Positions 52,368-61,303 are shown, counted from the first letter of the stretch. The stretch is DNA of 64,000 nucleotides from JBMNUM01 sp050946275 (GCA_050946275.1 JBMNUM010000006.1:1-64000); one strand, 5' to 3'. Program-made: numbers and translations. Notes: generated from the sequence alone by a model not told the origin.

Positions 52368-52402
52368 GGAAAGCGACAGACAACCCCCGGTAGGGAGAGA
52401 TT

Positions 52403-53395
52403 ATGAACGACACCTTCGTTTCGATCTCGGGGCAGGGATCGTACCATCAGCAGCAGAGCAAGCCGCTGCGCGGCGTTTCGGGCCGCGCGCTCATCCCGGC
52501 GATCATCGCCGGATTGCTCTTCGTGGGAATCATGTTCTCGGTTGTCAGGGACGCCGGCTGGGTCTCCTCGTACGACAACACGATCGAGGGCGCGATCATG
52601 GCTGCGCGCACGGACGCGCTGTCCCCGATTTTCCGGACGCTCTCGTTCATCGGCTCATCGAAGGTGATGGCCGCCATAGCCGTCATCTTCCTCATATTCC
52701 TACTGGTGAAGAAGCAGTTCAAGGCGGCGATTTACTTCGTTGTCGTGCTCGTGGTCACCGTGGTCGTATGCTTGGCCGTGAAATACGGCGTCGGCCGGCC
52801 CCGCCCGCTTGATTTCCTGCTCGATGCGGAGCTCGTCGAGAAGGAACCGTGCTTCCCGTCGGGGCATTCGTGGAACTCGCTCATGCTCTTCAGCACGATG
52901 TTCGTCATTCTCAACGTCTACACGAAGAACACGAAGCGTCTCCGCGGCGTGGCGAAGCTCTTCCTGGTCATTGCCATCATCCTGCCGCTGGCCATCGCGT
53001 TCTCTCGTCTCTACATGGGCGAGCACTATCCCACCGACGTGACCGCGGGACTGCTCGGAGCGCTGTTCTTCACCCTGCTGTGCGGGAGTTGGTATATGCG
53101 GAAGTTCATCGTGCGCGAGGAGCCGGCTCGTCAGCCTGTGCAGGGATGGCAGGGCGGTTCCGCACAGATGCGCGCGGTCATGCCGATGCAAAGCGACATC
53201 ACCCAGGTTCACCCGGCCGCCATGCAGCGTAAACCGGCTGACGGGCGTCAGCGCGCTGCGACTCCCCGATCTGCCGATGTGACGGCTGTGATCGAGCCTC
53301 CGGCGAAGGCAAGGCCAGCAGATAAGGCCACCAACAAGTCCTCTGGCAACTCCAAGGGCGATGGCGGTGCCTACGTTGGGAAGCACTCCAGGTAA
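52403..53395 (+). CDS. PAP2-family membrane phosphatase
   Basis: A 330-residue protein with about six helices in the first 235 residues. The PAP2 signature is complete: KYGVGRPRP, PSGHSW and SRLYMGEHYPTDV. Relatives dephosphorylate undecaprenyl pyrophosphate or phosphatidic acid. The C-terminal about 95 residues are Ala/Pro/Arg-rich and disordered, like the tails of two wall proteins in this window. GTAGGGAG precedes the ATG. Its last codons lie 8 bp before mnmA. Confidence 0.87.
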   Translation: MNDTFVSISGQGSYHQQQSKPLRGVSGRALIPAIIAGLLFVGIMFSVVRDAGWVSSYDNTIEGAIMAARTDALSPIFRTLSFIGSSKVMAAIAVIFLIFLLVKKQFKAAIYFVVVLVVTVVVCLAVKYGVGRPRPLDFLLDAELVEKEPCFPSGHSWNSLMLFSTMFVILNVYTKNTKRLRGVAKLFLVIAIILPLAIAFSRLYMGEHYPTDVTAGLLGALFFTLLCGSWYMRKFIVREEPARQPVQGWQGGSAQMRAVMPMQSDITQVHPAAMQRKPADGRQRAATPRSADVTAVIEPPAKARPADKATNKSSGNSKGDGGAYVGKHSR

Positions 53396-53402
53396 CGTGC
53401 CT

Positions 53403-54500
53403 ATGGGAGCGCCGACCGGCAAGGTTCTCGTCGCCATGAGCGGAGGTGTTGACTCCTCCGTCACCGCGAGCCTGCTCCTGGAGCAGGGCTACGAGTGCCT
53501 CGGCGCGACCATGGATCTCATCGACCGCTCTCTTCTCGACGACGGCTCGGGCAACGTCGCCTCCTCGAAGTGCTGCAGCATCGATGACTTCAAGGACGCC
53601 ACCGATGTGGCAATGAAGCTCGGGATTCCGCACGATGTCATCAACTATCAGGAGGAGTTCAAGCACTTCGTCGTAGCGCCTTTCGTCTCCGAATACCTCT
53701 CAGGGCGGACGCCGAACCCCTGCATCGAGTGCAACCGCCATCTGAAGTTCGACATTTTGCTTGGCCGCGCCGACAAGCTCGGCTGCACGCATATCGCCAC
53801 GGGCCATTACGCACGCATTTGGCGAGATGAGTCGGACCGCTACCATCTCTCGCGCGGTGTCGATGCGGGCAAGGACCAGACCTACGTGCTCTACTCCCTT
53901 ACCCAGGAGCAGCTCGCGCGAACGCTCTTCCCACTCGGCGACTTCCCGAAGAGCGAGGTCCGCGCCATCGCCGAGGAGAAGGGATTCGTGAACGCTGGCA
54001 AGCGTGACAGCGAGGATATCTGCTTCATCCCCGATGGCGACTACGCGTCGTTCATCGAGAGATTCACGGGGGAGCAAAACGAGCCGGGGGACGTGCTCGA
54101 CCTTGCGGGCAACGTTGTGGGACACCATCGCGGAGCCGCGTGCTACACGATTGGGCAGCGCAAGGGTCTCGGTGTGGCGATGGGCCACCCGGTCTACGTG
54201 TGCGACAAGGATATGGTGGCGAACACGGTAACGCTCGGACCACGTGAAGCGCTCATGTCAGATGGCTGTGGCGTAAGCGGGTTCAACTGGATATGGGAGG
54301 AACCGGCTCCGGGCGAAACACTGCGCTGCGACGTGAAGACGAACTACCGCCAACGTGCTTTCGCGGCAATGCTCGAGAACCATGGCGACGGGAAGGTGCG
54401 CGTCGTGTACGACGAACCGCACCAGAAGGCGGTTCCCGGTCAGGCGCTCGTCGCCTACAGCGGCGACGACGTCATAGGTGGAGGCACCATCACGCAATAA
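53403..54500 (+). CDS. mnmA: tRNA-specific 2-thiouridylase MnmA
   Basis: A 365-residue PP-loop enzyme making s2U34 in Lys, Glu and Gln tRNAs. SGGVDSSVTASLL binds ATP; the catalytic Cys pair is in NPCIECN and RGAACYTIGQRKGLG. The ATG at 53403 gives the usual GKVLVAMSGGVDSS start; an ATG inside the PAP2 gene would add 14 residues. It starts 7 nt after PAP2 and is likely cotranscribed. Confidence 0.94.
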   Translation: MGAPTGKVLVAMSGGVDSSVTASLLLEQGYECLGATMDLIDRSLLDDGSGNVASSKCCSIDDFKDATDVAMKLGIPHDVINYQEEFKHFVVAPFVSEYLSGRTPNPCIECNRHLKFDILLGRADKLGCTHIATGHYARIWRDESDRYHLSRGVDAGKDQTYVLYSLTQEQLARTLFPLGDFPKSEVRAIAEEKGFVNAGKRDSEDICFIPDGDYASFIERFTGEQNEPGDVLDLAGNVVGHHRGAACYTIGQRKGLGVAMGHPVYVCDKDMVANTVTLGPREALMSDGCGVSGFNWIWEEPAPGETLRCDVKTNYRQRAFAAMLENHGDGKVRVVYDEPHQKAVPGQALVAYSGDDVIGGGTITQ

Positions 54501-54501
54501 T

Positions 54502-54530
54502 CTGACAAACACGTCAGACGTACTTGTCAG
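54502..54530. repeat. Dispersed palindrome between mnmA and exonuclease III
   Basis: CTGACAAACACGTC/GACGTACTTGTCAG with a one-base centre, starting 1 nt after the mnmA stop and ending 5 nt before the convergent gene's stop. It probably terminates both. Confidence 0.75.
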
Positions 54531-54535
54531 GTTTC

Positions 54536-55324
54536 CTACAGGTCTATCTCGAGCGACACGGGGCAGTGGTCGCTGCCGAAAATCTCGCTGTGGATCCACG
54601 CCTTCTCGACGTTCGGGGCCAGCTCGTCGCTCACGAGGAAGTAGTCGATGCGCCATCCCGCGTTGTTCTTGCGGGCGTTGAAGCGATAGCTCCACCACGA
54701 GTACATGCCCTCGATATCCGGATGCAGGTGGCGGAACGTGTCGGTGAACCCGGCGTCGATCAGCTCGGTGAACTTGCCGCGCTCCTCGTCGGAGAAGCCC
54801 GCGTTGCCGCGGTTGGGGCCGGGGCTCTTGAGGTCTATCTCCTGATGCGCCACGTTGAAGTCGCCGCACATGATGACGGGCTTGGGGTCTGCAAGCCCCG
54901 GACCCTCGGGCAGAGTGCCCTCCTCGAGGCCCTTGCAGAACTCGCGGAACGCGTCGTCCCACTGCATGCGGTGGTCGATGCGGGCGAGCTCGTTCTGCGC
55001 ATTCGGCGTGTAGACGTCCACGAACCAGAAGCCCGGGAACTCGAGCGCGCAGATGCGTCCCTCCGTGTCGAGCTCGGGCACGCCCACTTCATGCAGCACG
55101 CGCAGGGGCTCCTCCTTCGAGAACACCGCCGTGCCGGAATACCCCTTCTTCTCGGCGTAGCTCCAGTTGTCGTGGTACTGCGGGAGGTCAAGCTGCACCT
55201 GGCCTTCCTGCAGCTTCGTCTCCTGCAGGGCGAGGATGTCGGCATCGAGTTCGGCGACGATGTCCTCGAAGCCCTTCTTGATGACGGCGCGCAGGCCGTT
55301 GACGTTCCACGAGACGAGTTTCAT
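54536..55324 (-). CDS. xth: Exonuclease III-type AP endonuclease
   Basis: A 262-residue member of the exonuclease III/Exo-endo-phosphatase family: SWNVNGLRA, LQETKL (metal Glu), MCGDFNVAHQEIDL, WRIDYFLVS and SDHCPVSLEI (catalytic His) are all intact. It repairs abasic sites. It is divergent from the UvrD-like helicase gene, with which it shares a REP-like promoter gap. Confidence 0.94.
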   Translation of the reverse strand: MKLVSWNVNGLRAVIKKGFEDIVAELDADILALQETKLQEGQVQLDLPQYHDNWSYAEKKGYSGTAVFSKEEPLRVLHEVGVPELDTEGRICALEFPGFWFVDVYTPNAQNELARIDHRMQWDDAFREFCKGLEEGTLPEGPGLADPKPVIMCGDFNVAHQEIDLKSPGPNRGNAGFSDEERGKFTELIDAGFTDTFRHLHPDIEGMYSWWSYRFNARKNNAGWRIDYFLVSDELAPNVEKAWIHSEIFGSDHCPVSLEIDL

Positions 55325-55375
55325 GGGCGATTCCTTTCCGCATGCCGGGCAAGCAAGATTCTACCGGATGCAAGC

Positions 55376-55442
55376 GGGACAAAAGGGGGTCGGTCTCCGG
55401 TTGTCCCAAAATGGGACAGGTGGGAACGACCCCTTTTGCCCC
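55376..55442. repeat. REP-like nested palindrome in a divergent gap
   Basis: GGGACAAAAGGGGGTCG (55376-55392) pairs with CGACCCCTTTTGCCCC (55427-55442), enclosing a smaller TGTCCC/GGGACA stem (55402-55418). It shares GGGACA/TGTCCC ends with repeats at 7469 and 49866. Confidence 0.65.
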
Positions 55443-55509
55443 ATGCCCCATTTTTGTCCGGCGGTTGCTTTATGATTTTCCCAACGAATCCTCACGATAG
55501 GAGCGCGTC

Positions 55510-58500
55510 ATGGAGAGAACGGCAGAACTCGAGCAATCGTTCGAGCGGCTGAACCCCGAGCAGCGGCAAGCTGTCGAGCATATGGACGGCCCCCTGCTCG
55601 TCATCGCGGGGCCCGGCACCGGTAAGACGCAGTTACTGAGCCTGCGCGCTGCGAACATACTGCTCAACCGCGATGTCGCGCCGCGCAACATCTTGTGCCT
55701 CACCTACACCGAGGCAGGCGCCATCGCCATGAAGAAGCGCCTTGTCGGGCTCATCGGGCGCGATGCCTATGGCATCGAGGTCTCGACGTTCCACGGGTTC
55801 GCCTCGGGGCTGCGTTCGCGCTTCCCCGAGTACTTCAAGCGCGGCGCGAGCGCCGAGCTGATCTCGAGCCTGCACAAGAGCGAGATCATCGACAGCCTGC
55901 TGAGGCGTCTTCCCCCGAGCAGCCCGATCTTCGGCAGCGTCACCCAGGAGGGTGTGCATTCGGGCCTGCGCAACGCCATCACGTTTATCGACAACTTCAA
56001 GAAATCGGGCCTGACACCGGACAGCTTCCGCGCGATTATGCATCAGACGCTCGGCTTCCTCGATTACCTCGAGGAGAACACGGACATCCTCGAGCTCGTC
56101 TCGCAGAGGATTCCCGGCAAGGCTGCCGAGAAGGAGGGCTTCGTCGAGACGGTGCGCAGCTCCATCGCGCATGCCTGCACGTTCGCTCCCGATGAGTTCA
56201 AGGAGCCCGTCATCTCGACACCTGGCATCTACGTCCCCTATGCTCGTCATCTGCTCGCGCGCGTGACGGACGCCGAGTTCCTCGACGAGGATGGCAAGAC
56301 AACGGGCTACGGTGACTTTCGCGACGCGTTCTTCGAAGGGACGGCCAGGGATGGCAAGTCGTTCAAGGACCGCAAGGCTTGCGAGAAGGCGCTCGCCATC
56401 ATCGACATCTACGAGGAGTATGCGCAGGCGCTCGCAGAGGAGAACCTCTACGACTTCGACGACATGATCGCCGACGCCATCGAGGCCGTGCAGTCCTCGC
56501 CCGAGCTGCAGCAGAAGCTTCAGGACCAGTACCGCTACATCCAAGTCGATGAGTTCCAGGACACGAACGGCTCCCAGCTCCGCATCGTCGAGCTGCTCAC
56601 CGAGGGCATCGATGCGCCCAACATCATGGCCGTGGGCGACGACGACCAGGCGATCATGCGCTTCCAGGGCGCATCCGTTGCGTGTATCGGCCAGTTCAAG
56701 GATCTCTACAGCCCGACATACGTCGTGCTCAAGACGAACTATCGTTCCACGCCGGCCATCGTCGAGCTCGGCAAGGAGATTGCCGAGCAGGTCGAGAAGC
56801 GCCTTCCCGAGAGCGCCACGGACAAGGACGTGCAGGCCTTTCGACAGGACAACGAGCAGGAGGAGTTCACCGCCCGCGTCTTCGACTCGCAGGACATCGA
56901 GCTCTCCGCGATTGCCCGCGATATCCGGGAGCGCATCGACGCCGGATTCATCGGTGCATGCGACAAGCCCGAGGAGGCCATCGCCATCATCTCGCCCAAG
57001 CACAAGTCCCTTGGCGCGCTCATTCCCTACCTGCACGAGTACAACATCCCGTTCTCCTACCGGCATACATCGAACGTGTTCGAGATGGAGACGATGCAAA
57101 CCCTCCTTGCCCTCATGCGCTGCGTGGTCGAGCTGGCGAGGGGAAGGGAGAGCTATGCCGAGGCCCAGCTCCCCCAGATCGTCTCCTCTGCGGAAGTCGG
57201 CGTCGACCATGAGGCGTGCGTGCGTTTCTCGCTGCACGCGAAGCGCAACCATCATCGCCGCTGGCTGCGCGCGTTCGAGGACTGCGGCGACGGTCGCCTC
57301 GAGCAGCTGCACGAGCGCATCGTCGATTGGGCTGGCGCCGCCTGGTCGTCACCTGTGCGCGAGTTGATCTTCAAGATGAGCAGGCCGATCGAGGCCTATT
57401 ATCGCGAGCAGTCCGAGTCCGACCCGCTCAAGCTCGCCGAGTTCAATGCCGGCATCCGCGCCATCCTCGCTTTCGTGCAGGGAGAGCTCACGGGAGGGCG
57501 CAAGCTCGATCGAGCGATGCGCCTGCCGGATGTCGTCGACCGCATGGATGAGGCCGCGCGTTTCAAGGAGACGATCGATGCCTCGATCGCGCTCGGCCGC
57601 GAAGATGCGGTCAAGCTCGTCTCGGCACATGGCTCGAAGGGCCTCGAGTACGACCTCGTCTACTTGCTCGATGCCGATGATGACACGTGGCACCGCGGAG
57701 CCGCCGGCACGAGCTTCTTCGCGTCGAACATGCTCATCGGTGACACGAAGGACGAAGACGATGCGCGCCGCCTGCTCTTCGTCGCGGTGACGCGAGCCAA
57801 GCGCCTGCTCGAGGTGTACCACGCCAAGAACAACATCGTCCGCGAGCTCCAGGGCTTCGTGGGCGAGGAGCCCGCGCAGGTGAATGCCGATGAGCTGCGC
57901 CAGATCATCCAGATCGACTGGACGTCGTTCTTCGAGCTCGATACCCCGGAGCTCGTATCGCTGCTTGCTCCCGACCTGAGCAAGATGGAGCTTTCGGCAA
58001 GCGCGCTCAACGACTTCGTTGCATACGAGGAGGGGTGTGCGAACAGCACGGCGTTCCCCGGCAAGCGCATGATCAGGCTGCCGCAGCCGCCGAACATCAA
58101 CATGGAGTTCGGCACGAATGTTCACGCGTATCTCGAGGACTACGTCAACCACGTGCGGGGAGGCAGCGCCGACCCCGACGAACTCGCGGCTCGGTTCAGG
58201 AGCATCATCTCCTGGATGGACTACACGGAAGAGGAGACCGAGGCGTACTCCAGGCGCTTCGACCGCGTCGTCGAGTCGTTCGTTCCCTGGTTCATCGGCG
58301 GGTTGAACCGACGCGTGGTGACGGAGGCGGATATCCACGCTCTCTCCCCGAGCGGGGTTCCGCTGCAGGGCAAATGCGACCTGCTGCTCATCGATGACGA
58401 TGCCCGCACGATCGACGTCGCAGACTACAAGACCGGGTTCAACTATCCGACGGGCAGCCCGGATATCGGGTATGAGCGCCAGCTCCAGTTCTACAAGCTG

Positions 58501-58836
58501 CTCATCGAGAACTCGCCCGAGTATGCTGGATACACGGTCGTCAGTGGCGTCGACTACTATGTCGAACCCGAGAAAGGCGCTGAGGGAGCCATCCACGAGC
58601 CCGTCCGCGCGACGATCGAGCGCTCGAAGATCGAGCATCTCTCGAGACTTATCGATGCTGTCTGGGATCGCATTCAGACAGGTGCGTTCGACACCTCCGC
58701 CTTCGAGACATCAGAGGAGTTCGCGGCTGCGGTCGCTGCCGACGTCAACAAGGATGGGTCACCCAAGAAGCGTCGAACGAAGAAGGTCTTCCAGGCTGCC
58801 TACGAGCAGTGGCTGATCAACACGCACAGGTCATAG
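55510..58836 (+). CDS. UvrD/Rep-type helicase fused to a PD-(D/E)XK nuclease
   Basis: A 1108-residue superfamily 1A helicase. GPGTGKTQ (Walker A, about 33-40), VSTFHGFASG (Ia), VDEFQDT (II), DDDQAIMRFQGA (III), KTNYRST (IV), LVSAHGSKGLEYDLVYLL (V) and FVAVTRAKRL (VI) are intact. From about residue 830 a RecB/AddB-like nuclease domain follows, with FGTNVHAYLEDY, GKCDLLLIDDD, VADYKTG and RQLQFYKLLI. It resembles an AddA-like single-chain helicase-nuclease for break repair. No AddB partner is adjacent. TAGGAG precedes the ATG. Confidence 0.9.
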   Translation: MERTAELEQSFERLNPEQRQAVEHMDGPLLVIAGPGTGKTQLLSLRAANILLNRDVAPRNILCLTYTEAGAIAMKKRLVGLIGRDAYGIEVSTFHGFASGLRSRFPEYFKRGASAELISSLHKSEIIDSLLRRLPPSSPIFGSVTQEGVHSGLRNAITFIDNFKKSGLTPDSFRAIMHQTLGFLDYLEENTDILELVSQRIPGKAAEKEGFVETVRSSIAHACTFAPDEFKEPVISTPGIYVPYARHLLARVTDAEFLDEDGKTTGYGDFRDAFFEGTARDGKSFKDRKACEKALAIIDIYEEYAQALAEENLYDFDDMIADAIEAVQSSPELQQKLQDQYRYIQVDEFQDTNGSQLRIVELLTEGIDAPNIMAVGDDDQAIMRFQGASVACIGQFKDLYSPTYVVLKTNYRSTPAIVELGKEIAEQVEKRLPESATDKDVQAFRQDNEQEEFTARVFDSQDIELSAIARDIRERIDAGFIGACDKPEEAIAIISPKHKSLGALIPYLHEYNIPFSYRHTSNVFEMETMQTLLALMRCVVELARGRESYAEAQLPQIVSSAEVGVDHEACVRFSLHAKRNHHRRWLRAFEDCGDGRLEQLHERIVDWAGAAWSSPVRELIFKMSRPIEAYYREQSESDPLKLAEFNAGIRAILAFVQGELTGGRKLDRAMRLPDVVDRMDEAARFKETIDASIALGREDAVKLVSAHGSKGLEYDLVYLLDADDDTWHRGAAGTSFFASNMLIGDTKDEDDARRLLFVAVTRAKRLLEVYHAKNNIVRELQGFVGEEPAQVNADELRQIIQIDWTSFFELDTPELVSLLAPDLSKMELSASALNDFVAYEEGCANSTAFPGKRMIRLPQPPNINMEFGTNVHAYLEDYVNHVRGGSADPDELAARFRSIISWMDYTEEETEAYSRRFDRVVESFVPWFIGGLNRRVVTEADIHALSPSGVPLQGKCDLLLIDDDARTIDVADYKTGFNYPTGSPDIGYERQLQFYKLLIENSPEYAGYTVVSGVDYYVEPEKGAEGAIHEPVRATIERSKIEHLSRLIDAVWDRIQTGAFDTSAFETSEEFAAAVAADVNKDGSPKKRRTKKVFQAAYEQWLINTHRS

Positions 58837-58842
58837 CAAGCC

Positions 58843-58915
58843 TGCGACGTGACAACGGCGGTCACCGTGATCGTCACGTGTGGAGGTGACAATGACGGCA
58901 ACCGTGTTTGTCGCA
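58843..58915. repeat. Expanded dispersed palindrome after the helicase gene
   Basis: TGCGAC (58843-58848) pairs with GTCGCA (58910-58915), and ACGG pairs with CCGT inside; the interior holds CGTGAC/GTCACG and GTCAC/GTGAC stems. It resembles a longer, rearranged copy of the CTGACAAACACGTC family between convergent genes. Confidence 0.5.
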
Positions 58916-58935
58916 TAGATTAACGGATGCCTGTC

Positions 58936-59148
58936 CTAGAACATCACCGAGGAGCAGTGGTCGTTGCAGGGTGCGGTGTGGAATTCGCAGTCGCTCAGGC
59001 AATTCCATTTCCTGCCGCCCGCCACGGCCTCGAGGTCTTCATCGGAGAGCTCGTAGCCTTCGTTCTTGGCAAGCTCCAACAGCTCTTCGGGAGTGGTGCA
59101 GTTCCGCGCCTTCTCCTGCAGCTCCGGGCTCAGATCGCTGAAGTCCAT
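58936..59148 (-). CDS. Orphan Nif11-leader RiPP precursor peptide
   Basis: A 70-residue peptide. Residues 1-45 match a Nif11-type leader (TTPEELLELAKNEGYELSDEDLEAVAGG): acidic amphipathic helix ending in ELSDEDLEAVAGG with a Gly-Gly cleavage site. The 25-residue core RKWNCLSDCEFHTAPCNDHC... has four Cys as CX3C-X6-CX3C plus Thr and Ser. Such precursors are modified by lanthipeptide synthases or radical-SAM enzymes and exported by C39-peptidase ABC transporters, none of which is nearby. AAGGGAG precedes the ATG. The mature structure (thioethers or disulfides) is unknown. Confidence 0.8.
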   Translation of the reverse strand: MDFSDLSPELQEKARNCTTPEELLELAKNEGYELSDEDLEAVAGGRKWNCLSDCEFHTAPCNDHCSSVMF

Positions 59149-59220
59149 GGTGTCTCCCTTTCGTCAGGACCTGCTTGTCCATCTGCCATTGCTACGCGTC
59201 GTGTGAGATTCTTGTCCCAG

Positions 59221-59805
59221 CTAGCGCGCGAACGGGTCGTTCTCCGGATCCTGGTTCCAGACGTACTCCGCATACCGCGCGGTCTTCTCTGCCAGCTCGT
59301 GACCGCAAACATCGGCGATGAAGCCGAGGGCCATGTCCGTTCCCGCCGAGACGCCGGAGGAGACGTACAGGTTGCCGTCGACCGTCCAGCGGGCGCTCCG
59401 CTCCCATTTCACGTCGGGGTAGTCGGCCTCCGCCTTGTCGATGCGCCCCTTGAACGTCGTCGCCCGCTTCCCATCGAGCACGCCAGCCTTCGCATAGATG
59501 AACGCTCCGTTGCACACCGACAGCACGTAGCGGGCCTTTTCCGCCAGCTCCGCGATACGCGCTATGAAGGCATCGTCCTCAAGCATCGTGTAGACGCCCA
59601 TGCCTCCCGGCAGGAGCAGAACCTCGGGCGCGTCGACGGCATCGAGCCGTTCGGTCAGAACGGGCACGCCCTGGTAGCTCGTGACGACGCCGCCCTCTGG
59701 CGAGAAGAACCGCACCTCGAACTCGCCCGATGCACCGAGCATCTCCACGGGCCCGAACATGTCGAGCGTTTCGAATCCTTCGAATAAGACGGCGATGACG
59801 TTCAT
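59221..59805 (-). CDS. DJ-1/PfpI-family protein
   Basis: A 194-residue class I glutamine amidotransferase-like protein: IAVLFEGFETLDMFGPVEMLG, the LLPGGMGVY turn and SVCNGAFIYAKAG with the nucleophilic Cys. Relatives include isonitrile hydratases, chaperone/glyoxalase-type DJ-1 proteins and transcription-factor domains; no assignment is possible. It lacks a DNA-binding domain. GAGGGA precedes the ATG at 59805. It lies upstream of the RiPP precursor gene on the same strand, but a role in RiPP processing is only speculation. Confidence 0.82.
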   Translation of the reverse strand: MNVIAVLFEGFETLDMFGPVEMLGASGEFEVRFFSPEGGVVTSYQGVPVLTERLDAVDAPEVLLLPGGMGVYTMLEDDAFIARIAELAEKARYVLSVCNGAFIYAKAGVLDGKRATTFKGRIDKAEADYPDVKWERSARWTVDGNLYVSSGVSAGTDMALGFIADVCGHELAEKTARYAEYVWNQDPENDPFAR

Positions 59806-59863
59806 AAGAAATCCCTCTTTCAATTAGTCTGTGGAAGCATCCTCGACTCATTTAGCTCGTATG

Positions 59864-60775
59864 TTAGTTGTTCACGCTGTGGTGGGGAACGTAGGTCGTC
59901 CGGTCGATGGCCTTGAAGGTGTAGCCCAGGCCCTGCCAATGCTCGATGATCTCTGGCAGGGCATCGACGGTCGTCTGCTTCGGAGCCGAGTCGTGGCAGA
60001 GAAGCACGATGTTGTCTGCATCGCTTTCCTCGGTGCCGTATCCGGCGATCTCCTCTGCTGTGTGCTCCGAGCCGTCGCCAACCGACATGTTCCAGTCGTA
60101 GTACTGGTAGCCGCGCAGCTGTACGTCGTTGACGAGCGCGCTCATGATGCCCTCGCAGTAGTTGGCCGAGACGGAGTTCGACGACCCGCCGGGGAAGCGG
60201 ATGAAGCACGGCACGTAGCCTATCTGCTCCTCGACCGCAGCGCCGATGGCATCGAGATCGTCGAAATACGCCTGCTCGGATTCGTAGATCGTCTCGTAAT
60301 CGTGCGTGTACGTGTGCAGTCCGATGGTATGGCCGCGCGAATAGGCCTCCTTGATCATCGGGAAATAATCCGGATCCTGCCCTGTGACGAAGAACGTGGC
60401 CTTGACCCCGTAGCGGTCGAGTATGTCGAGAACCTCCTGCGTCTTGTCGGAGGGCCCGTCGTCGATGGTCAGGTACACGACCTTCTCGTCGGTGCCCTCA
60501 TAGTCCCAATCGGTGGCGCGGTCGGGGTCGACCGCGAAGTCCTCATCACGCCAAGCCAGATTGGTCGGGGGCTTGGCAGCAGGAGCATTCTCTTTTTGGG
60601 TGGTAGGCTCCTCGGCCGGAGCAGCGCTCGACGAGGGAGAGGAATCGAGGACGGAGGTGTCTTTGATAGAAGCCTTCCCGCAACCCGAGCAAATCAGCAC
60701 GAGGGCGAGCGATGAGGCGACGATGGCGGCGAGGGCTGCCAAGCGGTCATAACGACCAAGAAGATGATGAACCAT
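59864..60775 (-). CDS. Polysaccharide deacetylase lipoprotein
   Basis: A 303-residue exported NodB-homology protein. An N-terminal helix ends in a lipobox-like CSGC, followed by a Ser/Ala/Pro linker and the catalytic domain: YLTIDDGPS (motif 1), GLHTYTHDY (HxxxH metal site) and IRFPGGSSNS. Relatives deacetylate peptidoglycan GlcNAc (PgdA) or other polymers, giving lysozyme resistance that would complement the OatA-like protein. The ATG at 60775 is chosen because the hydrophobic segment follows directly; no strong ribosome site is visible and a longer TTG-initiated form is possible. Confidence 0.85.
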   Translation of the reverse strand: MVHHLLGRYDRLAALAAIVASSLALVLICSGCGKASIKDTSVLDSSPSSSAAPAEEPTTQKENAPAAKPPTNLAWRDEDFAVDPDRATDWDYEGTDEKVVYLTIDDGPSDKTQEVLDILDRYGVKATFFVTGQDPDYFPMIKEAYSRGHTIGLHTYTHDYETIYESEQAYFDDLDAIGAAVEEQIGYVPCFIRFPGGSSNSVSANYCEGIMSALVNDVQLRGYQYYDWNMSVGDGSEHTAEEIAGYGTEESDADNIVLLCHDSAPKQTTVDALPEIIEHWQGLGYTFKAIDRTTYVPHHSVNN

Positions 60776-61019
60776 GAGCAACACCGAGTCTGTTTTAAGA
60801 GTGCGTTTACATGCCAATTGTAAATGAAGCAAAGAAAATGCACGCGACGATGCGCGGCGCCTTTCCGTTTGTGCAGGTTATGTGCCGTTTGCTATGCAAA
60901 TTCCCCGACAGCTTGAAAAGAGAGGGCGTGTTGCCTATCATGCACCAAGACATTAAAAAAAGTTTTACTATTTTTTAATGGTCCTGTAACCGATCTCCTG
61001 AAAGGGAAAAGGAGCACAA
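60776..61019 (+). promoter_or_regulatory. acpP upstream region with a perfect operator-like palindrome
   Basis: CATTAAAAAA (60951-60960) and TTTTTTAATG (60971-60980) form a perfect 10-bp inverted repeat with a 10-bp spacer, 40 bp upstream of acpP, where fatty-acid regulators bind in other bacteria. AAAGGGAAAAGGAG precedes the ATG. The rest of the 244-bp gap has no gene. Confidence 0.5.
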
Positions 61020-61247
61020 ATGATTTTCGAGCAGGTTCGTGACGTCATCGTCGAGACCATCAGCTGCGATGCTGACGAGGTTACCATGGAGACTCATCTC
61101 GCCGACGATCTCGGCGCCGACTCCCTGGATGCCGTCGAGCTCAACATGGCTTTCGAGGATACCTTCGATATCTCCATCCCGGACGAGGACATGCAGGAGA
61201 TGAAGACGGTGGCCGACATCGTCAACTACATCGAGGATCATCAGTAA
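61020..61247 (+). CDS. acpP: Acyl carrier protein
   Basis: A 75-residue acidic ACP. GADSLDAVELNMAFE contains the Ser that takes phosphopantetheine. It carries growing chains in type II fatty acid synthesis. It is first in acpP-accB-accC-accD, with AAGGAG upstream. Confidence 0.94.
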   Translation: MIFEQVRDVIVETISCDADEVTMETHLADDLGADSLDAVELNMAFEDTFDISIPDEDMQEMKTVADIVNYIEDHQ

Positions 61248-61303
61248 GATCCGCGCCGTTTCGGCCACGGACCTTCCTGACCGGCCAGGCAGGTAGGCAA
61301 GGT

